DNA from: Chryseobacterium gleum
GTDB lineage: Bacteria > Bacteroidota > Bacteroidia > Flavobacteriales > Weeksellaceae
Length of the DNA: 64,000 bases
Assembly (NCBI RefSeq): GCF_900636535.1
Contig: NZ_LR134289.1
Span: 5,171,501 to 5,235,500, forward strand
Reading direction: 5' to 3'
Shown here: positions 42,461 to 51,297 of the stretch, in pieces
How the letters are laid out: each line of letters begins with the position of its first letter
Numbering within the stretch: position 1 is the stretch's first letter
Program-made: the position numbers and the translations under genes
The notes under the pieces: model-generated
Seen by the model: the letters and a program-made list of their open reading frames with translations, nothing else
Told to the model about the DNA's origin: nothing
The model's database searches: none

Positions 42461-42875
42461 CCGCAAAGGCAAACAATTCAGTTTATGTGCGTAAGGTACG
42501 AATATATTTTTGATAATCAGTTAATTAAATTTACTGTTGCCTAATTGTTTTGTTGTATATTTGCAATGCATTTATAAAACAGGTTTCTGCCTTTGCCATT
42601 CTGTAATAGTTTAAACTCACCATTTTTTCTTTCAGTTTTTGCTTTTTCAGTCACCCAATTATCAATCGGGTTTCGAATGTGAAAAACACTCCATAAGTCT
42701 TTTCATCCTAGAATGATACGTTATTGCAGGCTCATGAATACTACACAGGTATTTATCGGAAGTTAAGCAAGTAGAATGATGAAAAGAAAAGAATTTCTTT
42801 GTTCATCATTATGATACACCAATTCAAATTCTGAAAAGGGAATTTGCTTACAAAATATCAGGAAGACCGAACATT
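42461..42875. other. About 400-base gap: probable long leader of the DEAD-box gene
   Basis: A promoter match (42536-42563) at the left leaves about 310 bases of untranslated leader before the helicase start. It has pyrimidine-rich stretches but no obvious ORF. A structured, cold-responsive 5' leader is plausible, as for other cold-shock genes. Confidence 0.45.
42536..42563 (+). promoter_or_regulatory. Promoter of the DEAD-box helicase gene
   Basis: TTG at 42536-42538, 17 bases, then TATATTTG (42556-42563), an exact -7 box. This is the best two-part match in the window. Confidence 0.5.
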
Positions 42876-43997
42876 ATGATGAGTTTCAAAAGTTTAAATT
42901 TAATCAATGCTATTATCCGTGCTGTAACAGAAGCAGGGTATTCTAAGCCAACTGAAATACAGTATACAGCAATACCCCATATTCTTGCAGGAAAAGATAT
43001 TATAGGATGTGCCCAGACAGGTACAGGAAAAACGGCAGCATTTGCAATGCCTATTCTTCAGCTGTTAAAAAAATATACCCCTGATCATAAAGAGATCAGA
43101 ACATTAATACTTACACCGACCCGCGAATTGGCAATACAGATTGAAGAGAATTTTGCTGTGTACAGCAAATATTTACCTTTATCACAGCTTTCTATTTATG
43201 GAGGAGTTTCAGCAGGTGGTCAGCTTGCGGCTCTTAGGAAAAGAGTAGATATTCTGGTGGCTACACCCGGCAGATTACTGGATTTGGTTAATCAAAGACA
43301 TATTGATCTTTCTAAAATAGAAATATTTGTTTTGGATGAAGCAGACAGAATGCTTGACATGGGGTTTATCAATGATGTCAAAAAAGTTTTAAAGCTGATT
43401 CCCCAGAAAAGGCAGACCTTATTTTTTTCGGCCACAATGCCTTCAGGTATAAGAAAATTTGCGGAAACAATTCTGAATAATCCGGTAAAGGTTACTGTAA
43501 CTCCGGTATCTTCAACCGCACAAACGGTGAAACAATCCGTTTATTTTGTGGAAAAAAGAGATAAGACGGGTTTGTTGATTGATTTATTGCAAAATGAAAA
43601 TATGAGGCGTTCACTGGTTTTTACCCGTACTAAGTATATTGCCAATAAGCTGGTACAGCAATTGGAAGGAGTAGGGATTTTTGCTGCAGCGATTCATGGG
43701 AACAAATCTCAGACCGCAAGACAGAATGCACTTGATGATTTTAAAAGCAGTAAGATTAAAGTATTGATAGCTACAGATATTGCCGCCAGAGGAATTGATA
43801 TTGATGATCTTCCTCATGTAGTAAACTATGAGCTTCCCAATATTCCGGAAACATATGTCCACAGGATCGGAAGAACCGGAAGGGCAGGAACGGAAGGTAC
43901 TGCTATTTCATTTTGCGATACCGATGAGCGCTTAGATCTTAAAAATATTCAAAAACTGATAGGATTCACAATGCCGGTCAGATCATTTTATAAATAA
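42876..43997 (+). CDS. DEAD-box RNA helicase
   Basis: The 373-residue protein is little more than the helicase core, lacking the long basic tail of many RhlE-like enzymes. All motifs are present: Q motif KPTEIQYTAIP, Walker A AQTGTGKTAAF (46-56), PTRELA, TPGRLLDL, DEAD, SAT, TDIAARGIDIDDLPHVVNYELP and HRIGRTGRAG. It unwinds short RNA duplexes with ATP. A cold-shock protein gene follows 51 bases later on the same strand, so the pair likely forms a cold-response unit driven by the long-leader promoter upstream. Confidence 0.95.
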   Translation: MMSFKSLNLINAIIRAVTEAGYSKPTEIQYTAIPHILAGKDIIGCAQTGTGKTAAFAMPILQLLKKYTPDHKEIRTLILTPTRELAIQIEENFAVYSKYLPLSQLSIYGGVSAGGQLAALRKRVDILVATPGRLLDLVNQRHIDLSKIEIFVLDEADRMLDMGFINDVKKVLKLIPQKRQTLFFSATMPSGIRKFAETILNNPVKVTVTPVSSTAQTVKQSVYFVEKRDKTGLLIDLLQNENMRRSLVFTRTKYIANKLVQQLEGVGIFAAAIHGNKSQTARQNALDDFKSSKIKVLIATDIAARGIDIDDLPHVVNYELPNIPETYVHRIGRTGRAGTEGTAISFCDTDERLDLKNIQKLIGFTMPVRSFYK

Positions 43998-44048
43998 AAT
44001 CTGTAGAGTTTACAGAAAACAATAAATAATTTTTTAATAATAATTACA

Positions 44049-44243
44049 ATGCAACAAGGCACAGTAAAATTTTTCAATGAAGCAAAAGGCTTCGGATTTA
44101 TTTCTCCTACAGACGGGAGTAAAGATATATTTGTACATTCTTCAGGATTAGACTCAAGATCAATCCGTGAAAATGATAAAGTCGTTTTCGATGTACAAAA
44201 GAGTGATAAAGGTTTAAATGCGGTTAATGTAAAACTGGCATAA
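44049..44243 (+). CDS. CspA-family cold-shock protein
   Basis: A 64-residue single cold-shock domain: GTVKFFNEAKGFGFISPTDGSKDIFVHSSGL with RNP1 KGFGFI and RNP2 IFVHS. It binds single-stranded RNA and melts secondary structure. It lies 51 bases downstream of the DEAD-box helicase gene and may be read through from it. Slightly shorter than E. coli CspA (70), which is normal for the phylum. Confidence 0.95.
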   Translation: MQQGTVKFFNEAKGFGFISPTDGSKDIFVHSSGLDSRSIRENDKVVFDVQKSDKGLNAVNVKLA

Positions 44244-44410
44244 TTAAGCTTTAATATCATCTGTTTGAAATAAATATTATTTTCAATTTCAGTATTATAT
44301 TTTTATATTTTTTTACAATTCAAAGTCCAGTAATCTTTGGAATTTGAGTATATTGTTTGAAAGAACATTGGTGTAAGTTAAATTACTTTTTATTTTCCAT
44401 TATGTTCATT

Positions 44411-44439
44411 TACCTCTCACATCGACGTGAGAGGTTTTT
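44411..44439 (+). terminator. Terminator after the cold-shock gene
   Basis: ACCTCTCAC / GTGAGAGGT, a perfect 9-bp stem with a 6-base loop and a short T run. Confidence 0.8.
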
Positions 44440-44483
44440 CAAGGAAGAATTTCAATCAGTCTAAATAAAAAAGACAGACAAAC

Positions 44484-44942
44484 ATGATTATAATTAACAA
44501 TTTTAGAGAGTATAAGGCTTTCGAAGGACAAATGGTCGGGTTTTCTGATTGGCATACCATAGATCAGAAGCAGATCAACAGGTTTGCTGAGGCAACCTTA
44601 GATGACCAGTGGATCCATATTAATAAAGAAAGAGCTGAAAAAGAAGGCCCGTTCAAATCTACAATTGCTCATGGCTATTTGCTTTTATCGCTGATCCCTT
44701 ATCTCTGGAAACAAATTGCTGAGGTGAGAAATGTAAAAATGGAAATCAATTATGGGATTGAGAACCTTAAATTTGGCCAGGCTGTTCCTGTAGAGACTGA
44801 CGTAAAACTACAGGCCACTGTGAAATCGGTGACAGATCTCAGAGGAACTATAAAAGTAGTAGTGGAAGCTAAACTTCTTATAAAGAATCATGCGAAACCC
44901 GCCTATACAGGGGATGTAATTTTTCTATATCATTTTTTATAA
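44484..44942 (+). CDS. MaoC-family (R)-specific enoyl-CoA hydratase-like protein
   Basis: A 152-residue hot-dog fold protein with the MaoC hydratase signature: QINRFAEATLDDQWIHINKERAEKEGPFKSTIAHGYLLLSLIPYLW. The Asp-x(4)-His pair lies in DDQWIHI. It should hydrate enoyl-CoA or enoyl-ACP, in fatty-acid breakdown or synthesis of polyesters. Its neighbours are unrelated and it has a terminator directly upstream, so it is probably transcribed alone. Confidence 0.87.
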   Translation: MIIINNFREYKAFEGQMVGFSDWHTIDQKQINRFAEATLDDQWIHINKERAEKEGPFKSTIAHGYLLLSLIPYLWKQIAEVRNVKMEINYGIENLKFGQAVPVETDVKLQATVKSVTDLRGTIKVVVEAKLLIKNHAKPAYTGDVIFLYHFL

Positions 44943-45033
44943 TAGGAAGCCAGATTAAAAAAATTAAAATACGGGAAGCCTCCAATATCTTACTTTTTGG
45001 ATTATGATACTAACATTTGATTAAATAACTTTT

Positions 45034-45297
45034 TCATATAAAATCATAGTGATCCAGTTTTATCACAAAATAATGTTCAATTGTTTTTTGAGCTTTTTTG
45101 CACATTGATAAAAGATCATTTCCTGATGTATTGTCAAAACTAAAGTCATCATGAGTTTTCACGATATATTCAGTTACTATTTCAATATTCATTAAATCAA
45201 TTTCCATTACATCGGTTTTCAACCTATGCTCTTCTTTGAAGAAAGGAATTTTACGGAAAATAGAATCGTTAAACCGAAAGAGGTGTATTGTTTTCAT
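45034..45297 (-). CDS. Small conserved-looking protein, paralogue of 53687-53956
   Basis: An 87-residue protein of unknown function. It closely matches the 89-residue protein encoded at 53687-53956 across its whole length: both start MKTIHLF and share PFFKEE..RL, DLMN, a central HDDF, DLLSMC and IEHYFV. Paralogy within one window shows it is a real gene. The sequence is acidic, with no signal peptide or membrane helix. The conserved His, Asp and Cys residues could bind metal or simply be structural. Confidence 0.7.
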   Translation of the reverse strand: MKTIHLFRFNDSIFRKIPFFKEEHRLKTDVMEIDLMNIEIVTEYIVKTHDDFSFDNTSGNDLLSMCKKAQKTIEHYFVIKLDHYDFI

Positions 45298-45437
45298 TTC
45301 AATAATATTTAATAAGATAAAAAATTTAGGTTGAGGTTCATTAAGACAGCTTACCTTTTATTTTTCTGCTGATCCATCTTCTGGATAAGATACGTTCTGA
45401 TGGTAATGAGTACATGCTGCCTGAAAGTATATTCAGA

Positions 45438-45794
45438 TTATTCATAGCCGCTTTTTATTATCGTTACGATCATCTTAAAGCGTTTATTTCCTTTTATAGA
45501 ATGAGATCTATGGGCAGGAATGATAATGCATTCACCCTCTTCCATAAAATAAGAAGCTCCGTCTATAATGATTTCTGCTTTACCTTCAATGATCTGTGCA
45601 ACAGCATCAAAAGGAGAGATCTTTTCAGATAACCCTTCTTTGTCATCAAAAGATAAAACACTGATATTGCCGGTCAGCTTTTCCAGTATTTTTTTGGTGA
45701 CAACAGAATTTGGAATGTAATCTACAATCTGGCTGGTAATATATACTTTTGATTTTTCAAGTTCCCTATGATTCATCGCAATGGGTTTAAACAT
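45438..45794 (-). CDS. Cupin-domain protein
   Basis: A 118-residue single cupin with the second motif region GEAEII-like (IIEGKAEIIIDGASYFMEEGECIIIPAHRSHSIKGNKRFKMIVTIIKS), including PAHRSHS. Metal-binding His residues of the first motif are not evident (SPFDAVAQIIEGKAEI replaces the His-rich stretch), so it may be a non-enzymatic cupin or use an unusual metal site. The start at 45794 (MFKPIAMNH) is the first ATG; MNHRELE is an alternative. Confidence 0.8.
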   Translation of the reverse strand: MFKPIAMNHRELEKSKVYITSQIVDYIPNSVVTKKILEKLTGNISVLSFDDKEGLSEKISPFDAVAQIIEGKAEIIIDGASYFMEEGECIIIPAHRSHSIKGNKRFKMIVTIIKSGYE

Positions 45795-45916
45795 AAAATG
45801 TGCAGATGGTATTGTAAATAAAAGGGACAGAACTGTCTAATATTCCATCCCTTTTTCCAGTTAAAACTTTTGACAAATATGTCTTTTCATTGGCTTTAAC
45901 TGTCCTTGAAAACAAT

Positions 45917-46135
45917 TTATGAAAGATTGATTCCTTTGATAATATTGAGAACTTCTTCACGGTTTTTTCTTAATCTGTTTCCGATTCTTTCCAGCATTTC
46001 CCTTTCTTTCCCTTCTTCAAGCTTCAGATCGTGGTCCGTTAATGTTGAAAATTTTTCTTTTAATTGTTTTGATTGCACATCCCAGTCTCCTGGAATTTTA
46101 AAAGATTGATTGTCTTTGTTGTGGTTTGTGTCCAT
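45917..46135 (-). CDS. CsbD-like general stress protein
   Basis: A 72-residue, highly charged protein with the CsbD pattern in its second half: FKIPGDWDVQSKQLKEKFSTLTDHDLKLEEGKEREMLERIGNRLRKNREEVLNII. CsbD proteins build up under general stress; their mode of action is not known. It stands near other small stress-type genes (cold shock, cupin, the DLLSMC paralogue), without a shared promoter that I can see. Confidence 0.82.
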   Translation of the reverse strand: MDTNHNKDNQSFKIPGDWDVQSKQLKEKFSTLTDHDLKLEEGKEREMLERIGNRLRKNREEVLNIIKGINLS

Positions 46136-46598
46136 AAGGTGGATTTTAATGTAACTTCATTGCTACAATACAAAGTTGGGTGTTTAATAATCTATTATAT
46201 TACAGATTGTTTCTTTAATGTTGCACATATCACACTTTTGCAAAATTCCAGTTTATTTTTAAGCATCTGTAAGACGGGTGATCATAAAAACAGTGGTTTT
46301 GATTACTATTCATGAAGTAATGGAGATTATTGGGCCTTAAGACATGATTGCAAACCTAAAATACTACTATATAATTCCTAATAAGTGATTAATTAATCGT
46401 ATCTTGCTGATTCACTACATTGAACTGATGATCCGGACCCTAAGTTCCGATCTATTCACTTTTTCATTATTTGATATTTCCAGTATAACCTCTTTAGTCT
46501 GCTTCAAATCATTTATAGAAACTGTTTTGAAAAAGAGAATATAAATCTTGTGATTTTCTCCAAAGGACAATTCAATTGTAAAAATTATTAATGCTTTT
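46136..46598. other. 463-base gap, nothing recognised
   Basis: AT-rich sequence between the divergent CsbD-like and antiporter genes. No ORF, hairpin with T run, repeat or clear promoter stands out. Confidence 0.4.
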
Positions 46599-47696
46599 AT
46601 GTATATAAAAAAATATTTATGGATGTGGACGTTTTTGGTTCCTATTCTGGCGTGGTTATCTTATGTTGGCAATTTTGTTTTTTCATCAGGGTATTACTCT
46701 GTGATTCTTGCTTTATTTTTGATGGGAAGTGTTTTGGCAGCGGTGTATCATTCCGAAGTTATTGCCCATCGTTTGGGAGAGCCATTTGGAACTTTGCTTC
46801 TGGCATTTGCCATTACGGTCATAGAAGTAGGACTTATTATTTCTATTATGATGGGAGCAAAAGGCTTAGAAACCATTACCCTTGCCAGAGATACGGTTTT
46901 TGCTGCCGTAATGATAATCCTTACCGGAATCATTGGAAGCTGTATTGTGATAGGTTCGTTAAGATATAGGGAACAAAGCTTTACACTACAGGGGGTAAGT
47001 ACGGCACTCATTACGCTTACCTCTGTGATTATTTTTGTGCTCATTCTCCCTAATTATACGGTAAGTCATCTCGGAGGTGAATATACCTCCTTTCAATTGC
47101 TTTTTATTGCCTTAATTTCTTTAGGGCTTTATCTTGGATTTACTATGATCCAAACGTTTAGACATCAAAGCTTTTTCATTTCTCCAGAGAACAAACTATC
47201 CAAAAATCAGCCTGTTCAAAGTAATTATGAAATGATTTCGCGAAAACAATTGTATATCAGTTGTATATTGTTACTTTTATCCCTGGGAATTGTCGTTTTG
47301 CTGGCAAAGCTTCTTTCAAGGGATGTTGAGCATATAGTGGTTTCCGCGGGAGCCCCCAAATCTCTTGTAGGTATTATTATTGCTGGTATTGTTCTTCTTC
47401 CTGAAGGGTTGGCTGCATTTAGGGCTGCAAAAAGTGATCAGATCCAAACCTCATTAAATCTGGCTTTTGGTTCTGCTTTGGCCAGTATCGGACTCAGTAT
47501 TCCTGCTATAGCTATCATATCAGTAATAACCGGTATAAGAATGACATTAGGAATAGATATTAAATCAACAATACTTTTAGGGCTCTCCCTTTTTATTATT
47601 ACTGTTTCACTGGCAACAGGCAGAACCAATATCATGCAGGGGATTGTACTGATTGCTATATTTTTAATTTATCTTTTTATTACAATTGTACCATAA
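46599..47696 (+). CDS. Ca2+/H+ antiporter (CaCA superfamily, ChaA-like)
   Basis: A 365-residue membrane protein with about eleven helices. The two cation-exchanger repeats are visible: HSEVIAHRLGEPFGTLLLAFAITVIEVGLIISIMM in the first half and GIIIAGIVLLPEGLAAFRAAKSDQIQTSLNLAFGSALASIGLSIPAIA in the second, each with the key Glu. It should exchange Ca2+ (or Na+/K+) for protons at the inner membrane, as ChaA does. It appears monocistronic. Confidence 0.92.
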   Translation: MYIKKYLWMWTFLVPILAWLSYVGNFVFSSGYYSVILALFLMGSVLAAVYHSEVIAHRLGEPFGTLLLAFAITVIEVGLIISIMMGAKGLETITLARDTVFAAVMIILTGIIGSCIVIGSLRYREQSFTLQGVSTALITLTSVIIFVLILPNYTVSHLGGEYTSFQLLFIALISLGLYLGFTMIQTFRHQSFFISPENKLSKNQPVQSNYEMISRKQLYISCILLLLSLGIVVLLAKLLSRDVEHIVVSAGAPKSLVGIIIAGIVLLPEGLAAFRAAKSDQIQTSLNLAFGSALASIGLSIPAIAIISVITGIRMTLGIDIKSTILLGLSLFIITVSLATGRTNIMQGIVLIAIFLIYLFITIVP

Positions 47697-47768
47697 ACCT
47701 ATTTAAGCAATGCATTATATAGCTTGATATGTACAGAAACAGCATTTTTAGTTTATATGATATGGTGG

Positions 47769-47808
47769 TTGATATAGAATATATTTCATCAACTGAATCC
47801 ACAAAAAG
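47769..47808. repeat. 40-bp direct repeat, copy A
   Basis: Starts TTGATATAGAATATATTTC and ends TGAATCCACAAAAAG. It matches 36 of 40 bases with 53565-53604, ungapped. Both copies lie upstream of small plus-strand ORFs (47945 and 53687). Confidence 0.6.
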
Positions 47809-47944
47809 CTTTTGAAGACTCAGGGAAATAATTTTTCCTTACCAAACAAACCGTTCTTATAATTAACCACCGTCGGAAATTAAGTTTGAAAAAAAGTACT
47901 CAGAAAATAATAAAAAGATTTTGCAATAAAAATTATGTATCGAT

Positions 47945-48178
47945 ATGACCAGTAAAAAATATTACTTCCAAGATAAAAGTCAGAATATTATATCAGAAGA
48001 TCAGTTAATTGGAAAAAAGATGGATGAGATAGAATGTTTTCTTACTGATTATCAATTACAAAAACTACATACAATAGAGCGTGTTTATATCCTGAAAAAA
48101 ACATTTTTCGGAATATTTAAAATAAGACTTTATTTATATCTTAGTGAAGATACAGTATATAATTATACTATTCAATAA
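47945..48178 (+). CDS. Small protein of unknown function
   Basis: A 77-residue ORF in a gene-poor stretch: Lys-, Tyr- and Ile-rich, with a basic C-terminal half (LKKTFFGIFKIRLYLYLSED) and no signal peptide or clear membrane helix. I recognise no family. The 40-bp repeat copy A lies 137 bases upstream. The codon makeup is plausible for a real gene but the call is uncertain. Confidence 0.45.
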   Translation: MTSKKYYFQDKSQNIISEDQLIGKKMDEIECFLTDYQLQKLHTIERVYILKKTFFGIFKIRLYLYLSEDTVYNYTIQ

Positions 48179-48984
48179 ACATAAACATTGTTATACTTTT
48201 ATTATTCTTCCCATTATAGCTTTATATTAAAACTCACATTTCTTTGGGATACCGATACTTGTTTTATTTTGCTTTGATGGTCTTTGAAAGCTATAATGTT
48301 ATATTTTGTTGTTTCCTGTACGGCAGAGCCCCTTTGTAATTGTTAAATCATCTATTTCATTATAAGATTTTTATGTCTTGTACTAAGCTTTTTAATAAGA
48401 GTTCGGCAGTTTTGGATATCTTTCTGGAATTTTCAAACTAACGGTTACTTTCTACTCGATAACTTTTTTATTACAACTGGATTCTTGGATAATAATAAAT
48501 AATTGGCTGATTTCTTTTGGCTACCTGTGGTTTTTCATAATTATTGCTAATTGTGCACCTCAGTTAGTAATTATGATTTCCTATATGAAAGTCTTATTAG
48601 CCTCCCTAATGCCCTATAGTAGATTATATAACAAAAACCCTCCTTTTTAGGGGAGAGTCAATTGTACTAATGAGAATGTACAACTATTATGAACAGTAAA
48701 TGTAGGTGTTAATCAATTACATTTATATGCTGCAAGTCATACGATTCTATTTATTTTTGTCGTATTTGCAGTAGAATTAATACAGTTATTTTAACTCTTC
48801 TTAGGGAGTTTTTTTTATGAATAACTTTTTAATATGTCATTTCTGTGGATAAATGACCAACATCAGTGTTTGATCAGAAGTTTGACTGTTGGTTGGAATT
48901 ACCAGTAAACTAATACTTTGCAGGCTATTGTCATGAATGCTATACTTATTTTCATTACACTGGATTACAACATTAATTATGCTA
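48179..48984. other. 806-base gene-poor stretch with a possible short RNA
   Basis: No protein gene is seen. Within it a TATTTTTG box (48752-48759) is followed by a hairpin and T run at 48793-48817; see the separate entry. Weak hairpins such as CCCTCCTTTTTAGGGGAG near 48640 are also present. Confidence 0.4.
48752..48817 (+). ncRNA. Possible short transcript: promoter box plus terminator
   Basis: TATTTTTG (exact -7 box) at 48752-48759 and AACTCT/GGAGTT hairpin with seven Ts at 48793-48817 bracket about 50 bases without an ORF. This could be a very short RNA, or an unrelated promoter and terminator by chance. Confidence 0.2.
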
Positions 48985-51279
48985 TTACTTTTTAAAACAA
49001 AGCCTTGCCATGAGGTAGCTTACCGTGGATTCTGCTCCCTGATTAAGATTAACATTTTTCTCTTCAAGCCCATCATAACATCCACCTGTTGCAGGGTTAT
49101 AAATAATCTGATGCAAATGATTCTTTCCTAAAAACCAACTAAAAGCATTCCTCATCATCTGCAAATATTTTTCATCATTAAAAACCTTGTAGAATGTAGA
49201 TAAGGTTAGTATGGTATAAGCAACGTCAATAGGCTGTTCACCACCAATTGGTTCAGGACTATTAATCGTTTCTTTCTGCAGCCATCCTTTGTTAGATATT
49301 ACTTTAATGCCTCCCTTACTAAATGTTTTAGAAAGCAAAAACTTGAATGATTCATTGGCAACCTGTTTATACATTTCGTCCTGGGTTGTAATCCACGCAC
49401 ACAATAAAGCTTCAGGGAGTACGCTGTTTCCGTAAGTAAGATAGCTTTCAAACCAATGCCAGTCTTTATGTTTCTCATGCTGATACATTTTTACCAGTCT
49501 GTTAGCCAGCTTTTTCAATAATGGAATATTGTTTTCAGAGTTTTGATAATGCAATCCCTTTATAATAAAAGCCATTGCACGGGTAGAATGAATTTTATCA
49601 ATAGACGGAAGACATTTTTCAATGATGGACTCTGCTTCATCAGAAAACAGTCGTGGTAAGATTGCTTTTGTAGAAAGAAGGTATCCCAATGCCCAGATTG
49701 CCCTGCCATTGGAGTCTTCAAGGTTGGTTTCGTAGTTTTGTTGCGCAAATTCCTTGTCTTTATTTACATAGTTTAGAAAACTACCATCTGTTTGTTGACA
49801 AAACTTTATTACATTCAGGTAGGTTGAGATTAAGTCAAGATCAGGTTCATCTCTGCTTACTTCATAATGTCTGCAGACTACAATCAAAGCACGGGCATTA
49901 TCGTCCAAAGTATACCCGGAATTGATATCAGGTTTGTTGATTTTAGAAAATTGGATCATTCCAAAATCCGTTGTCATATTTTTGATATGGCTAAGATTGA
50001 TAATCGGGAATGTATAGTGTAATGTCATTTTGTCTTTGTTGTATTGTTGAAATAATAAGGCGTGTGAAATAGAAGAATTCTCCCAGGCTGTGGGAGCCAT
50101 TTTTTCCAGACTATTTGATCGTAATTTTTTCTGTGCGGTTTCATTTTTCAATAATGTATTCACGGCAGCAGTAAGCTGTTCCGGAGCTTCAAAATCAATA
50201 ATGATTCCCAGGTCTTCATTTAAGACTTCCAAAGCATGAGGAATAGGGGTGGAAACAATAGGGCATCCACAGCTGATGGCATAGGAAAAAGTACCGCTTA
50301 CTGCCTGATTTCTGTCTTTTGAAGTGAAAAGATAGATATTGGTAAGCTGAAGATAATCTAGCAACTCATTCAAAGGTAGATATTGGTTGATAAAGTACGT
50401 ATGTTTTTCCAGATGAAGCCTCTTAATAGTATCCTGTAAAAAATCACGGTACTTCTCTCCTTCATATTTAATGATTCCGGGATGGGTCTTTCCGATAATC
50501 AGGAACATTACATCCGGATTTTGGGAAACGATTTCAGGCAGAGCTTCTAAAGTGGTTTCAATATTTTTCCCAGCACCCAGTAAACCAAATGTTGAAAGTA
50601 CCTTTTTATCTTTAAGTCCGTATTTTGTTTTCAGTGAAATTTTATCGATAAATGGCAGCAAATGGGTACCGTGGGGTATCACTTTAATTTTATCAGATGA
50701 AATATCATAATCATTGGTAAGGATATCCGCAGAAATACCGGTCATGACAATAATAGATTTTACGAAACTGCTGATTTCTTTTACCTTTTCTTTTAATTTG
50801 GGATCAGGTTTCGGAAGAACAGTGTGAAAAGTAATGATGAGGTCTTTCTGTAAATTTTGAAGGAAAAGGAGTAATCCGTCTTGGGTTTCGTTGAAAAATC
50901 CAAATTCATGCTGGAGCATAACCAGTTGAATCCTGTCATTTTTGTTGATTTTATCAGCCAGCTCCAAGTAAGATATGGCATCGGATGTATTTAAGCGATA
51001 TGCTGGATCTGCTTCATATTGATAATGCTCATCCTCAGTTTCCATCGGGCAGGTAATGATGCTAAATGATTCTCTGAATTTTAACTTAAGGGATTGTATC
51101 AAATCCTGACAGTATGTTGCAATACCGCACACCTTAGGAGGAAAAGTACTTATAAAGATAATTTCAGGTTTATGATAAAATGTGTTTTTATTACTTTGTA
51201 CAGATCGTCTTTTTGTCTTTTCCTCCACGTCTGATTTTATATTTTTATTCATGATGATATCTGTTTTAAAGTCTGACAT
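48985..51279 (-). CDS. GT4-type glycosyltransferase with C-terminal helical domain
   Basis: A 764-residue two-part protein. Residues about 35-400 form a GT-B fold glycosyltransferase of the GT4 type (FISTFPPKVCGIATYCQDLIQSL, ADILTNDYDISSDKIKVIPHGT, STFGLLGAGKNIETTLEALP). The usual EX7E motif, by my eye alignment, is replaced by QAVSGTFSY, with Gln and Tyr at the two Glu positions. Residues about 430-764 look like an all-helical toroid with repeated DNARAL, NGRAIWALGY and STRAMAFIIKG units. It lies 18 bases after the GH130 gene and belongs to its operon, suggesting synthesis and recycling of a mannose-containing polymer (inference). Confidence 0.85.
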   Translation of the reverse strand: MSDFKTDIIMNKNIKSDVEEKTKRRSVQSNKNTFYHKPEIIFISTFPPKVCGIATYCQDLIQSLKLKFRESFSIITCPMETEDEHYQYEADPAYRLNTSDAISYLELADKINKNDRIQLVMLQHEFGFFNETQDGLLLFLQNLQKDLIITFHTVLPKPDPKLKEKVKEISSFVKSIIVMTGISADILTNDYDISSDKIKVIPHGTHLLPFIDKISLKTKYGLKDKKVLSTFGLLGAGKNIETTLEALPEIVSQNPDVMFLIIGKTHPGIIKYEGEKYRDFLQDTIKRLHLEKHTYFINQYLPLNELLDYLQLTNIYLFTSKDRNQAVSGTFSYAISCGCPIVSTPIPHALEVLNEDLGIIIDFEAPEQLTAAVNTLLKNETAQKKLRSNSLEKMAPTAWENSSISHALLFQQYNKDKMTLHYTFPIINLSHIKNMTTDFGMIQFSKINKPDINSGYTLDDNARALIVVCRHYEVSRDEPDLDLISTYLNVIKFCQQTDGSFLNYVNKDKEFAQQNYETNLEDSNGRAIWALGYLLSTKAILPRLFSDEAESIIEKCLPSIDKIHSTRAMAFIIKGLHYQNSENNIPLLKKLANRLVKMYQHEKHKDWHWFESYLTYGNSVLPEALLCAWITTQDEMYKQVANESFKFLLSKTFSKGGIKVISNKGWLQKETINSPEPIGGEQPIDVAYTILTLSTFYKVFNDEKYLQMMRNAFSWFLGKNHLHQIIYNPATGGCYDGLEEKNVNLNQGAESTVSYLMARLCFKK

Positions 51280-51297
51280 CCTATATTGAATAGTCAG

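Noticed and set aside
46619..46969. ORF in another frame of the Ca2+/H+ antiporter gene
   Set aside because: It overlaps a clear membrane transporter and shows no family features.
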